Part shown: positions 9,279-17,253 of the stretch, piece after piece | How positions within the stretch are numbered: position 1 is the stretch's first letter | Layout: the number at the start of each line of letters is the position of its first letter | Source: Magnetococcus marinus MC-1 | Lineage (GTDB): Bacteria > Pseudomonadota > Magnetococcia > Magnetococcales > Magnetococcaceae | Assembly: GCF_000014865.1 (NCBI RefSeq) | Contig: NC_008576.1 | Span: 124,001-188,000 of the forward strand | DNA length: 64,000 nucleotides | Direction of reading: 5' to 3' | Position numbers and translations under genes: made by a program | The notes under the pieces: model-generated | The model's database searches: none | What the model saw: only the letters and a program-made list of their open reading frames with translations | What the model was told of the DNA's origin: nothing

Positions 9279-10679
9279 ATGGGCAGCTTCTCCATAAACC
9301 AAGAAAGTTCACCCTTGCACCCCATGGATATGGAAGCATTTTCCCTAGCGCATCCTCTGACAGAGCCCCACTACGGCACTAGCCAATTGGACAACGGCCT
9401 AACCGTGGTCAGCTTTCCCATGCCATGGTTGCACGAGGTGGGTGTTACCATTCTGGCCCGCTCTGGTAGCCGCTTTGAGCGTGACCGTGAGGCCGGCATT
9501 GCCCATTTTCTGGAACATATGCTGTTTAAGGGCACCAAGCGCATCCCTGATCCCACTGAACTGCACACCCAGTTGGAAGCTTTGGCGGCGGATATGAACG
9601 CCGCCACTGGCCCGGAAACCAACCTATATTGGTTGAATGTACCGCTGATCCATCTGGAAGAGAGCCTCTCCCTATTTGCCGAGCTGTTTACCGAACCTGC
9701 GTTGCTGGGGATCGAAAATGAACGACAGGTCATTTTGGCGGAGATGCGTGAGGATGAAAATGAGGCGGGTGAAAATACCCATCCCTTTGTGATGGCCAGT
9801 GGCCAACTGTGGAAAAATCACCCCTTGGAGCGTTCGGTTTTAGGAACCCGCGAGACGGTGGAAAATGTAGAGGTGGCCGATCTGCACCGTTATTTGCAAA
9901 AGCACTACCGGGGCGACAACATGGCGGTGGCCTTTTTTGGCCCTGTGGAGCATGCCCATGTCCATGCCTTGGCCGAAAAAACCCTGGGTGCGCTGGCCGC
10001 AGGCCCTGGTGAGCCAACGCCGCCGCCGCCGCCCATGCCCGCAGGGCCCCACTGGTTGGCGGTTAATGACCCGACGGCGCAGCTCTCATTGAGCCTCTTT
10101 TTTCGCTGTGCGGGGCAACAGGAGCCCAACCGCTTCTACCCAACGGCCGCCATGCGCCGCTTGTTGGATGATGGTTTTGCCTCCCGTTTACAAGCAGAGG
10201 TTAGGGAAAAGGAGGGGTTGGTTTATGATCTTTGGGCGGCATATTCGGCCTATACCGATACGGGCACGTTGGAGATTGGTGCTTCGGTCTCCCCGGAAAA
10301 TCTGGAGGTGCTGTTTCATAATTTGATCCAGCAGCTGCACAAATTGCGCACCGAACCGGCGGGTCAGGAGGAGTGGCTGCGTTTGAAGACGCGCTGGTAT
10401 GCCGCCCTGGGCAGCTCGCTGGACCGCCCTTCGGAGCTGGTAGAGCGCTACGTGAGTGATCAACTGTTCCACTGTGTTGAGCCTGTGACGGAGAGTTGGC
10501 AACGGGTGTTGCAACTCACCCCGGAACAGGTGCAATTTCAAGCCGAGCTATTGCTGCGACCGGAAAATCTGGTGGTGGTATTGGTGGGGCCAAATGCGGA
10601 GAAACACCGCAAAAAACTAAAGGCCCGTTTTTCTGAAACCCTGGCCAGTTGGCATATCAGCAGCCCTTGGCAGGGCTAA
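9279..10679 (+). CDS. M16-family zinc metallopeptidase
   Basis: A 466-residue member of the insulinase/processing-peptidase family. The inverted zinc motif HFLEH is present, followed about 75 residues on by the glutamate-rich segment RQVILAEMREDENEAG that supplies the third ligand. A second M16 domain without the motif makes up the C-terminal half, including FFRCAGQQEPNRFYP and EKEGLVYDLWAAYSAYTDTG. Length and layout match single-chain bacterial M16B peptidases. The start is uncertain: ATG 9279 and ATG 9324 both lack a strong ribosome site. No signal peptide is clear. It stands alone. Confidence 0.85.
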   Translation: MGSFSINQESSPLHPMDMEAFSLAHPLTEPHYGTSQLDNGLTVVSFPMPWLHEVGVTILARSGSRFERDREAGIAHFLEHMLFKGTKRIPDPTELHTQLEALAADMNAATGPETNLYWLNVPLIHLEESLSLFAELFTEPALLGIENERQVILAEMREDENEAGENTHPFVMASGQLWKNHPLERSVLGTRETVENVEVADLHRYLQKHYRGDNMAVAFFGPVEHAHVHALAEKTLGALAAGPGEPTPPPPPMPAGPHWLAVNDPTAQLSLSLFFRCAGQQEPNRFYPTAAMRRLLDDGFASRLQAEVREKEGLVYDLWAAYSAYTDTGTLEIGASVSPENLEVLFHNLIQQLHKLRTEPAGQEEWLRLKTRWYAALGSSLDRPSELVERYVSDQLFHCVEPVTESWQRVLQLTPEQVQFQAELLLRPENLVVVLVGPNAEKHRKKLKARFSETLASWHISSPWQG

Positions 10680-10708
10680 GGGTTGGTTCCGGTGCGCGCT
10701 GCGGGGCT

Positions 10709-11059
10709 TTAGGAGAGGGCCCCGCGAAACATAAAGTAGACCGCCCCAACCAAACATAAGCCAGCCCAGAGGAAATCCAGTTTTAAGGGCTGATGCATAT
10801 AAAACACGGCAAAGGGCACAAACACCGTCAGGGTAATCACCTCTTGCAAAATTTTAAGCTGGGGCAGTGAAAGCACGGTAAAGCCAATGCGGTTGGCCGG
10901 AACTTGGAGCATATACTCCAGAAAGGCGATGCCCCAACTTATTCCCGCCGCGATATACCAAGGTTTGGCATCCAGATGTTTGAGGTGGGCATACCAAGCG
11001 AAGGTCATAAATACATTGGAAGCCACCAATAATAAGATTGTTTGCAAAAGGGTATTCAT
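10709..11059 (-). CDS. DUF486-family small membrane protein
   Basis: A 116-residue protein with four hydrophobic segments. It carries the DUF486 hallmarks WGIAFLEYMLQVPANRIG and LKILQEVITL, in a family related to small multidrug/DMT transporters. Function is unknown, probably transport across the inner membrane. ATG 11059 is chosen because the first transmembrane helix begins right after it; the longer frame from 11098 adds a polar leader. It is convergent with the M16 peptidase gene. Confidence 0.8.
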   Translation of the reverse strand: MNTLLQTILLLVASNVFMTFAWYAHLKHLDAKPWYIAAGISWGIAFLEYMLQVPANRIGFTVLSLPQLKILQEVITLTVFVPFAVFYMHQPLKLDFLWAGLCLVGAVYFMFRGALS

Positions 11060-11317
11060 TGTCATCCAAACCATCATAAGAGAGCAATCGGCCATCAACA
11101 GGTTGTTATGCTATACAAACCCCCAACCAGCGGCTAGGGTCTGTGGATAGAAACCCGGCGTGGGCCAGCAACCTTGGCCAGAAAAGGGTGGGCGAACGAA
11201 GCGATATAACCCTACCATAGGGCAAGCTTAGCCCATATGGCCTGTTTCTCTCTCCGTTGGTCACGGGTGTTTTGGCCCTTACGCGGCTCTTACGGTTTAC
11301 CACCCGACACCGCTACT

Positions 11318-12931
11318 TTAACCCAGCGGCAGGGGGGGCAAGCCAAGCTCCTCAAGAAACCCGTTGTGCTTTTGTGTAGCAGCGACAATTTTCTCTTCCA
11401 ATGCCACAAGCTTATGGTTTACTGCGCCAAGATCAATCTGTTGCTCCGACATGGCCGTACTGACGTAGCGGGAGATATTTAGGTTGTAGTCGTTTTTTTC
11501 GATCTCCGCCATCTCCACCCGGCGGGCATAGCGCTCTTCTTCCTTCCGGTATTGGTAGGTCTCGACAATATTATCGATATGCTCCGGGAGAAGCTGATTT
11601 TGCCGTTTGCCCTTCTCGAAGTACTCACTGGCATTGATGAAGAGCACGTCATCAGGCTTTTTGCACTTCTTCAGAACCAGGATGCAGACCGGGATGCCGG
11701 TGGAGAAGAAGAGGTTGGCGGGCAGGCCGATCACGGTATCGATGTGGCCGTCTTTGAGGAGCTTGGTGCGGATGCGGCTCTCTACGCCACCACGGAACAG
11801 CACGCCGTGGGGCAGGATGATGGCCATGGTGCCTTCGTCGCTGAGGAAATGAAAACCGTGCAGCAGGAAGGCGAAGTCGGCGGCGGATTTGGGCGCCAGC
11901 CCGTGGCTTTTGAAACGGAAGTCCTCACCCAGCGCCTCGTTTGGCTCCCATCGGTAACTAAACGGTGGGTTGGCCACGATGGCATCGCATTTGACCTTTT
12001 TTGCCGGGTTCATCTCGCTGAGCATATCCCAGTCGTTGATCAGGGAGTCGCCGTGGTGGATCTGGAAGCCGCTATCCTTGACCCCGTGCAACAGCATGTT
12101 CATGCGGGCCAGGTTGTAGGTGGTGATGTTCTTCTCTTGGCCGTAAATCATGCCGATGCCGTGTGTCCCCATCTGTTTCCGCACGTTGAGCAGCAGCGAG
12201 CCGGAACCGCAGGCGAAGTCGAGCACGCAACTGAGCTTTCTCTTTTTGCCGGTGGCGGGCTCCTGGCTGTCCAGGGTGACGATGCGCGAGAGGATGGTGG
12301 AGAGGGATTGCGGGGTGTAGAACTCCCCGGCTTTCTTGCCGGAACCGGCGGCAAACTGGCCGATCAGATACTCGTAGGCGTCGCCGAGGATGTCGCTGTC
12401 GGTGGAGAACTGGGCGATCCCCTCGGCGACCTTGGTGATGATGGCGCAGAGCTTCTTATTACGGTCAACCGGTGTCCTGCCCAGCTTTTCCGAATGGAGG
12501 TTGAGCTCGGAAAAGAGGCCCTGGAAGGCGCTGGCAAAGGATTCATTTTCGATATATTTGAATCCCCGTTGCAGGGTTTGCAACAGCTCGGCGTCCTGAG
12601 TACGGGCGCGCTCGTAGATACTGCTCCAGAGGTAGTCGGGGTGGATTACATAGTGCATCTTACGGCGCATCTGCTTTTCGAGGTCGGGGATGTCCTCGGT
12701 ATTCGCTGCGTACCAGACCGCCAGCGGCGTGCGGCGGTCGTCCTCTTGCAGCTTGGGGTAGTCCGGGCCCAACTCTTTCTTAGCGGCGGCCTCGTAGTTG
12801 TCGGAGAGGTAGCGCAGGAACAAAAACGAGAGCATGTAGTCGCGGAAGTCGTCGGCGTTCATGGCGCCGCGCAGGTCGTCGGCGATGGCCCACAGGGTCT
12901 TGCCCAGTTGGCTGAGTTCTTCTTTGGTCAT
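11318..12931 (-). CDS. hsdM: Type I restriction-modification methyltransferase subunit HsdM
   Basis: A 537-residue N6-adenine methyltransferase subunit that binds S-adenosylmethionine and works with HsdS. Motif I DFACGSGS (238-245) binds the cofactor and NPPF (321-324) is the catalytic motif IV. The N-terminal helical HsdM domain (about 1-150) includes FLFLRYLSDNYE. It is the last gene of the operon, and its ATG overlaps the stop of the ATPase gene (ATGA), indicating translational coupling. Placement of hsdM at the end, separated from hsdS by two accessory genes, is unusual because hsdM and hsdS are normally adjacent. Confidence 0.95.
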   Translation of the reverse strand: MTKEELSQLGKTLWAIADDLRGAMNADDFRDYMLSFLFLRYLSDNYEAAAKKELGPDYPKLQEDDRRTPLAVWYAANTEDIPDLEKQMRRKMHYVIHPDYLWSSIYERARTQDAELLQTLQRGFKYIENESFASAFQGLFSELNLHSEKLGRTPVDRNKKLCAIITKVAEGIAQFSTDSDILGDAYEYLIGQFAAGSGKKAGEFYTPQSLSTILSRIVTLDSQEPATGKKRKLSCVLDFACGSGSLLLNVRKQMGTHGIGMIYGQEKNITTYNLARMNMLLHGVKDSGFQIHHGDSLINDWDMLSEMNPAKKVKCDAIVANPPFSYRWEPNEALGEDFRFKSHGLAPKSAADFAFLLHGFHFLSDEGTMAIILPHGVLFRGGVESRIRTKLLKDGHIDTVIGLPANLFFSTGIPVCILVLKKCKKPDDVLFINASEYFEKGKRQNQLLPEHIDNIVETYQYRKEEERYARRVEMAEIEKNDYNLNISRYVSTAMSEQQIDLGAVNHKLVALEEKIVAATQKHNGFLEELGLPPLPLG

Positions 12932-14028
12932 GGGGTTACGCTCTCTTGTGGCGGTTCCGGGAACAGTTCCGGGTTGAAGCGGTAGTTGTTCATGAAGTCC
13001 CGCAGGATCTTGCGAAAGTATTCCTTGTTTTCCGGCATCATCTCCTGGGGCTCAAAGAGGGAATAATTCCCGTGGCTGAACAACTGAATCATGCGCTCAC
13101 GGAGTATGCCATCCTCATCATCGCTGAACTGCTGGATACAGGCGGAAAAGTGCTGAAAGCCGTGAAAAGTGGCTGTTTTTTCCAAAATATTCCGAAGGAT
13201 ATTGAAGTGGTATGTGAAAATTTGGCCAGACTCCACCACAGCATTCAATTCCTTGAGTAGCGCGATATGGTGGAAACGCGGAGTCTTGCCGGTATTCTTC
13301 AATAGAAATTGCCCGTCTTCCTTGCTCAGGAAGTATTGGGCAGGCTTCAACTCGTTACCCATAACATTGAAAAACAGATGATGGTGGGTCGAGATCACCG
13401 TTCGGATTTGCCCGTCGGATTTCTTAAGCAGTTGCGCCAGATGGCTGGCCACGGCGATGGCGTTGTTATCATCCAGTGAGGAGATGGGGTCATCAATATA
13501 GAGGTACTTGACCCAGCGGTAGGACTCCTGCCCATCCACCGCCAACTGGGCGACGGCGAGGAAGAAGCACCAGACGAAGATATTTTCCTCTCCGCGTGAC
13601 ACCTTGATGGGTATGGGCGCGCCATCAGCGTCTTTTTCGCGGAAGAAGGTGATTTCGGAGGTGGCGTAGTCGATCAGAAAGTCGATGTCCGCGTAACGGG
13701 CCAGCAGCGGACGGATGCGGCTCTCCATCTCCAACTCTTGCAGGCCATCGAAGAAGCGCGAGTCGGTATGCATGCGCAGCACGCGCCGGTCGTTGTCCCA
13801 GTGGAACAGGTCTTCGGTGAAGGCGTTGAAATAGAGGGTGTCGCGGGTAGTCACCTCGTTGCCCTCATCGTCTTCGACGGTTTCCTTACCCATGTCCTTG
13901 AAGGCCATGGAGAGGCGCGTCTTGCCGGTGCCGTTGAAGGCAAACAGCAGGACATACTTCTTATCCAGCCGCTCGCGCAGATGCCGGGCCAGTGCGTCCA
14001 GGCTGGCAAAGGTTTGGGGGGCGTTCAT
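12928..14028 (-). CDS. PrrC-like ABC-type ATPase, probable anticodon nuclease
   Basis: A 366-residue protein. P-loop NGTGKT (32-37), an ABC-like signature VSRGEEN (143-149), Walker B YIDDPISSLDD (177-187) and a histidine-rich switch STHHH (213-217) define a compact ABC ATPase without a coiled-coil insert. The C-terminal part has R279-x3-E283 and later SHG with His319. This matches in order and approximate spacing the Arg-Glu-His triad of the tRNA-Lys anticodon nuclease PrrC (about 396 residues), which also sits inside a type I restriction locus. I infer a guard nuclease kept silent by the Hsd complex; plain ATPase activity is the alternative. The gene overlaps both neighbours by 4 bp. Confidence 0.75.
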   Translation of the reverse strand: MNAPQTFASLDALARHLRERLDKKYVLLFAFNGTGKTRLSMAFKDMGKETVEDDEGNEVTTRDTLYFNAFTEDLFHWDNDRRVLRMHTDSRFFDGLQELEMESRIRPLLARYADIDFLIDYATSEITFFREKDADGAPIPIKVSRGEENIFVWCFFLAVAQLAVDGQESYRWVKYLYIDDPISSLDDNNAIAVASHLAQLLKKSDGQIRTVISTHHHLFFNVMGNELKPAQYFLSKEDGQFLLKNTGKTPRFHHIALLKELNAVVESGQIFTYHFNILRNILEKTATFHGFQHFSACIQQFSDDEDGILRERMIQLFSHGNYSLFEPQEMMPENKEYFRKILRDFMNNYRFNPELFPEPPQESVTP

Positions 14029-15032
14029 GATGCTCTCCCTTTGCGATTTTTGATCCTGCGCTCCAACGCTTTCAGCTCGGCCTCGTCCTGAGCATCCGCC
14101 GCTTGCGCCTCCTGGGCTTTGCGCTGCTGGTCGTAATCCTGAAACTGTTTATCGACCTGCTGTTCCATGCGTTCATGGCTGATGGAACCGGCGTTGCTCA
14201 ACAGGGGAAAGCCGTTGTTGGTGATGATCAGCCCCACGTTATCCCGCCAGAAGGCCATGGAGGTCTGAGTCTGGCGCTTGGCGCGCAGCTCGGCGGTTTC
14301 CAGAAAGATGACCACCAGCCGGTTTAGGGTATCGATCTCGTCTTCGGTCAGATAGTTCTTGGCCACCAGAATATCCTGTTTGCGCACCCTCGCGCCTTTC
14401 CAGTTGAGCAGGCCAAAATGGGGGTCGGCGGGATTGGCGCGGGCGCTGACCAGTTCGGCGGCGGTCTGCCCGGTGACGGCATGGAGCAACAGATTCTGCA
14501 CGGTGGCGAAGAACTGCTGGGCGGCGCGGTCGCTCTTGTCGTAGTCGCTGGAGAGGGCGAACAGATCGCGCACCTTCTGATAAAAGCGCTTTTCCGAAGC
14601 GCGGATATCGCGGATGCGCGCCAGCATCTCGTCGAAATAATCGGGGCGGCCATCGGGGTTCTTCAGCCGCTCGTCGTCCATGACGAAGCCCTTCTTCAGG
14701 TATTCGCCGAGCACGGTGGAGGCCCAGCGGCGGAACTGCGCGCCACGGGGTGAACGCACCCGGTAGCCCACCGCCAGAATGGCGTCCAGGTTGTAGTGCG
14801 CGATCCGATAGTTCTTGCCATCGGCGGCAGTTGTCAACCAATGGTTGACAACTGCTTCCGCGCTCAATTCCGCCTCGGCAAAAATGGCCTTCAGGTGCTT
14901 GGCGATATTCTGCTTGCTGGTCTGAAAAAGCTCCGCCATCTCCAATTGCGTCAGCCAAACGGTTTGACCGTCGGCCCGCAGTTGGATCCGGCTCTGGCCA
15001 TCCTCCGTGGTGTAGAGGATCAGGCCGCTCAT
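14025..15032 (-). CDS. RhuM family protein
   Basis: A 335-residue member of the RhuM/virulence-RhuM family, common as an accessory gene in type I restriction operons and pathogenicity islands; function unknown. Hallmarks are the N-terminal helix-turn-helix-like WLTQLEMAELFQTSKQNIA (residues about 26-44), then the VNHWLTTAADGKNYRI and YNLDAILAVGYRVRSPRGAQF segments. The C terminus is a charged helix rich in Ala, Gln, Lys and Arg. The ATG overlaps the hsdS stop and the stop overlaps the next start, so it is translated as part of the operon. The N-terminal domain suggests nucleic acid binding. Confidence 0.85.
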   Translation of the reverse strand: MSGLILYTTEDGQSRIQLRADGQTVWLTQLEMAELFQTSKQNIAKHLKAIFAEAELSAEAVVNHWLTTAADGKNYRIAHYNLDAILAVGYRVRSPRGAQFRRWASTVLGEYLKKGFVMDDERLKNPDGRPDYFDEMLARIRDIRASEKRFYQKVRDLFALSSDYDKSDRAAQQFFATVQNLLLHAVTGQTAAELVSARANPADPHFGLLNWKGARVRKQDILVAKNYLTEDEIDTLNRLVVIFLETAELRAKRQTQTSMAFWRDNVGLIITNNGFPLLSNAGSISHERMEQQVDKQFQDYDQQRKAQEAQAADAQDEAELKALERRIKNRKGRAS

Positions 15033-16312
15033 GCCTCCACCGCCTCCGGGCTGGGGAAGAGTTGCTGCATCAGCCCATTTTTGTGGGTCTTGAGTGAATC
15101 GAGCTTTTCGGTGTGGGCGGCAATCATCCCATCAAGGGAGACGAGGCAGTCGGCGATTTTTTGTTGCTCAGGTAAGGAGGGCGCCGTTATCGTCATTTCT
15201 TTAAAATAGGCAGCCCCAATCGTCTTGATAGCATTCCCTACCGCAATAGATTCAAAAGTGGCCTTCAGTTTTTGCAGGAGATAGTAAAAAAACCAATTCG
15301 AGAGCATGTTTTCATAGCATTGCCAAGCCATGAAATGCTGACTTACCGCCATTGGTGAATAAAGAACCGCGCTTTTCCCAACCCCAGCATCTCGACTAAG
15401 AATCACCGTCCCCGCAGGATATAGGACGGCTGATGAGTTATTAATACCATCGTCAGAAATCTCGACTTTAGTATCATAAATATATCCATCATCCAGCTTA
15501 TTGGAATCAGCAAGAGATACCCACTTTATTCCGCCATTGTAATAGCTCGGGAACTTTTTGTTAGGCGTATGCCCCGAGCCTCTTTTTGCCATATTCTCAA
15601 GCCTATGCTCTGTCCACTCCCCGGCCTCCTGAAACTCGGGAAAGCGCAGCCGAGGGACGGTTTTGCCCTCGCGGGGGAAGAGTTGCTGTATCAGCCCTTT
15701 TTTGTGGGTCTTGAGGGCGTCGATTTTGTCCGCCTGGGCGGCGATCAGGGCGTCGAGGGAGGAGAGGCAATCGGCGATTTTTTGTTGTTCAGTTAAAGGC
15801 GGGCGATAAATTTCAAGCGGCTCTAGCTCAACATAGTATAGATTTTTAACATTTTGCCCCTCCACAACCTTCGAAAATTGCCTGTACAACCTTCTGAAGT
15901 AATATGTATAGAACAACGGATTTTGCGCTGTCTCAAACACGCTTATCATTTCACCAATTGCGATATCCCCCAATGGTAGGTAGCAACAACACTTACCAAA
16001 ATCCTCGGTTTTCTCGCCAACTCGAGGGACAAGGATTTCCCCGCCTTTGCTAAACCGCAATTTACCAGGATCTATATTGGTGCGCGAATATGTTTCAGTG
16101 ATAATAGGCCCAAACTTAGTATATAGCTCACCGTATCTTACGCATGGAGTTGGAGCATCTTCTTCCAAAGACCACTTAGGAGCGCTTTTGCCATAATAAA
16201 ATTTTCCAATTTCTCCAATTGTCGTTTTCTCCCACTCCCCAGCATCCCGAAACTCGGGAAACCGCAACCGGGGTACAAGCGCCTTCTTCTCGTCTTTCAT
16301 AGCCTTACTCAT
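15029..16312 (-). CDS. hsdS: Type I restriction-modification specificity subunit HsdS
   Basis: A 427-residue specificity subunit with two target-recognition domains, each followed by a conserved helical repeat. The repeats begin LTEQQKIADCLSSLDALIA and LPEQQKIADCLVSLDGMIA, and each half starts with a VPRLRFPEF segment, showing the internal duplication typical of HsdS. The recognition domains (about 15180-15600 and 15790-16240) are visibly more AT-rich than the rest of the operon, a usual sign of domain exchange. ATG 16312 (MSKAMKDEKK) lies inside the last codons of an upstream hsdR-tail fragment, which fixes the start and indicates coupling. Confidence 0.93.
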   Translation of the reverse strand: MSKAMKDEKKALVPRLRFPEFRDAGEWEKTTIGEIGKFYYGKSAPKWSLEEDAPTPCVRYGELYTKFGPIITETYSRTNIDPGKLRFSKGGEILVPRVGEKTEDFGKCCCYLPLGDIAIGEMISVFETAQNPLFYTYYFRRLYRQFSKVVEGQNVKNLYYVELEPLEIYRPPLTEQQKIADCLSSLDALIAAQADKIDALKTHKKGLIQQLFPREGKTVPRLRFPEFQEAGEWTEHRLENMAKRGSGHTPNKKFPSYYNGGIKWVSLADSNKLDDGYIYDTKVEISDDGINNSSAVLYPAGTVILSRDAGVGKSAVLYSPMAVSQHFMAWQCYENMLSNWFFYYLLQKLKATFESIAVGNAIKTIGAAYFKEMTITAPSLPEQQKIADCLVSLDGMIAAHTEKLDSLKTHKNGLMQQLFPSPEAVEA

Positions 16313-16394
16313 AAGCCGCCAACCCCGATATATCACGCCCACCGGCCTGCTTTCTCAAAAACAGCACCAGCTCTTCCTCGGCCTTGCTGCTCAT
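16305..16394 (-). pseudogene. Duplicated HsdR C-terminal tail, 29 codons
   Basis: A minus-strand frame begins MSSKAEEELVLFLRKQAGGR and ends ISGLAAYE. It is a near copy of the last residues of HsdR, which end MEELVPLLKKQAGGREISGL then AAYE; 27 bases at the very end are identical. Its ATG overlaps the dinD stop (ATGA) and its last codons contain the hsdS start. It is too short to be a working subunit but keeps a continuous frame, so it may serve to pass ribosomes from dinD to hsdS. The likely origin is insertion of dinD at an ancestral hsdR/hsdS junction. Confidence 0.85.
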
Positions 16395-17236
16395 TTGTCC
16401 TCCAACCCATCCGGATTTTTCAGTGCCTTTTTTTCAGCCGATGCCAGGCGGCGCTCGACCTTTTTCACGTCTTCGGCAGGCGACAGGCTTTCGGGGCGGA
16501 TGCCCCGATCCAGCAGGGTCTGGCGCACCGCCTCGTTATTGGTGACATGCTCTCCTGAGATCTGCCGCTCGCTGCGCATGTTGTGTTCGCGGGCATTGTG
16601 GATGGTAATCTCAGTGGCGAAGTCCTTGGCCTTGAGGATGATGGTGGGGGCGAAGTCGGCCAGCGGGCGATTGTCCGGCACCCGCCATTGCGCCTTCATC
16701 GCCTTGGTGTTTTTGCCGAATAGCGCCGTATCGCCCTTGCTGTGGATCAGGGCAAAATTCTGATTCCCGCCGGCCTGCTCAAAAATGACATCGGAGAGCT
16801 CTTTCTCCGTGGTGGAGAGCTTCTTGCGGGCGGAGACTCGTTCCGCCTCCAGCAGGCGCTGCTCGATGAGCTCCGCCTTGCGGGTCTGCATGGCGAAGTA
16901 GGTTTGGGCGAAGGCGATGGGCTGCTTGGCCGAATCGCCGTTCTGGGCGGTCAGGTAACAGGCGTAACGGGTCAGCATGATGTCGCTGATCTCCCGCTGG
17001 CTGCCGGAGCCAAGCTCGACCATTTTCCCGACATCGGCAAAATGGTCGGCGATGTCGTGGCCCGTGACCTCGCAGGCGGTCTTCGCCTTGGAAATAACGT
17101 TGAGGAAGTTTTCCCACTTGGTATAGCCTAGCAAGTGCTGTAGATCGCGCGCCAGCCAGTATTCCACTCCGTTTTCGGTCTCCTGGGCATGGCCCTCGAA
17201 GCTCTCCGTCAAGGTGTGAACCAGTTCATGTTTCAT
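16391..17236 (-). CDS. dinD: DNA-damage-inducible protein D (DinD)
   Basis: A 281-residue DinD/BRO-N-type protein. The N-terminal part (NGVEYWLARDLQHLLGYTKW) is a BRO/antirepressor-like domain. The DinD core follows (HFADVGKMVELGSGSQREI, YACYLTAQNGDSAKQPIAFA, RKAELIEQRL), and a C-terminal helical region contains ALFGKNTKAMKAQW. E. coli DinD is LexA-controlled and inhibits RecA strand exchange; here the gene is inside a restriction operon, a recurrent association. It lies 17 bp after hsdR with its own ribosome site (GGAGAG), and its stop overlaps the hsdR-tail fragment. Confidence 0.9.
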   Translation of the reverse strand: MKHELVHTLTESFEGHAQETENGVEYWLARDLQHLLGYTKWENFLNVISKAKTACEVTGHDIADHFADVGKMVELGSGSQREISDIMLTRYACYLTAQNGDSAKQPIAFAQTYFAMQTRKAELIEQRLLEAERVSARKKLSTTEKELSDVIFEQAGGNQNFALIHSKGDTALFGKNTKAMKAQWRVPDNRPLADFAPTIILKAKDFATEITIHNAREHNMRSERQISGEHVTNNEAVRQTLLDRGIRPESLSPAEDVKKVERRLASAEKKALKNPDGLEDK

Positions 17237-17253
17237 CGATCGCTCTCTCCTGG

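Noticed and set aside
11552-12985. 477-codon plus-strand frame opposite hsdM
   Set aside because: It is the antisense shadow of hsdM, whose methyltransferase motifs and operon overlaps are clear. The plus frame has no ribosome site or recognisable domain.
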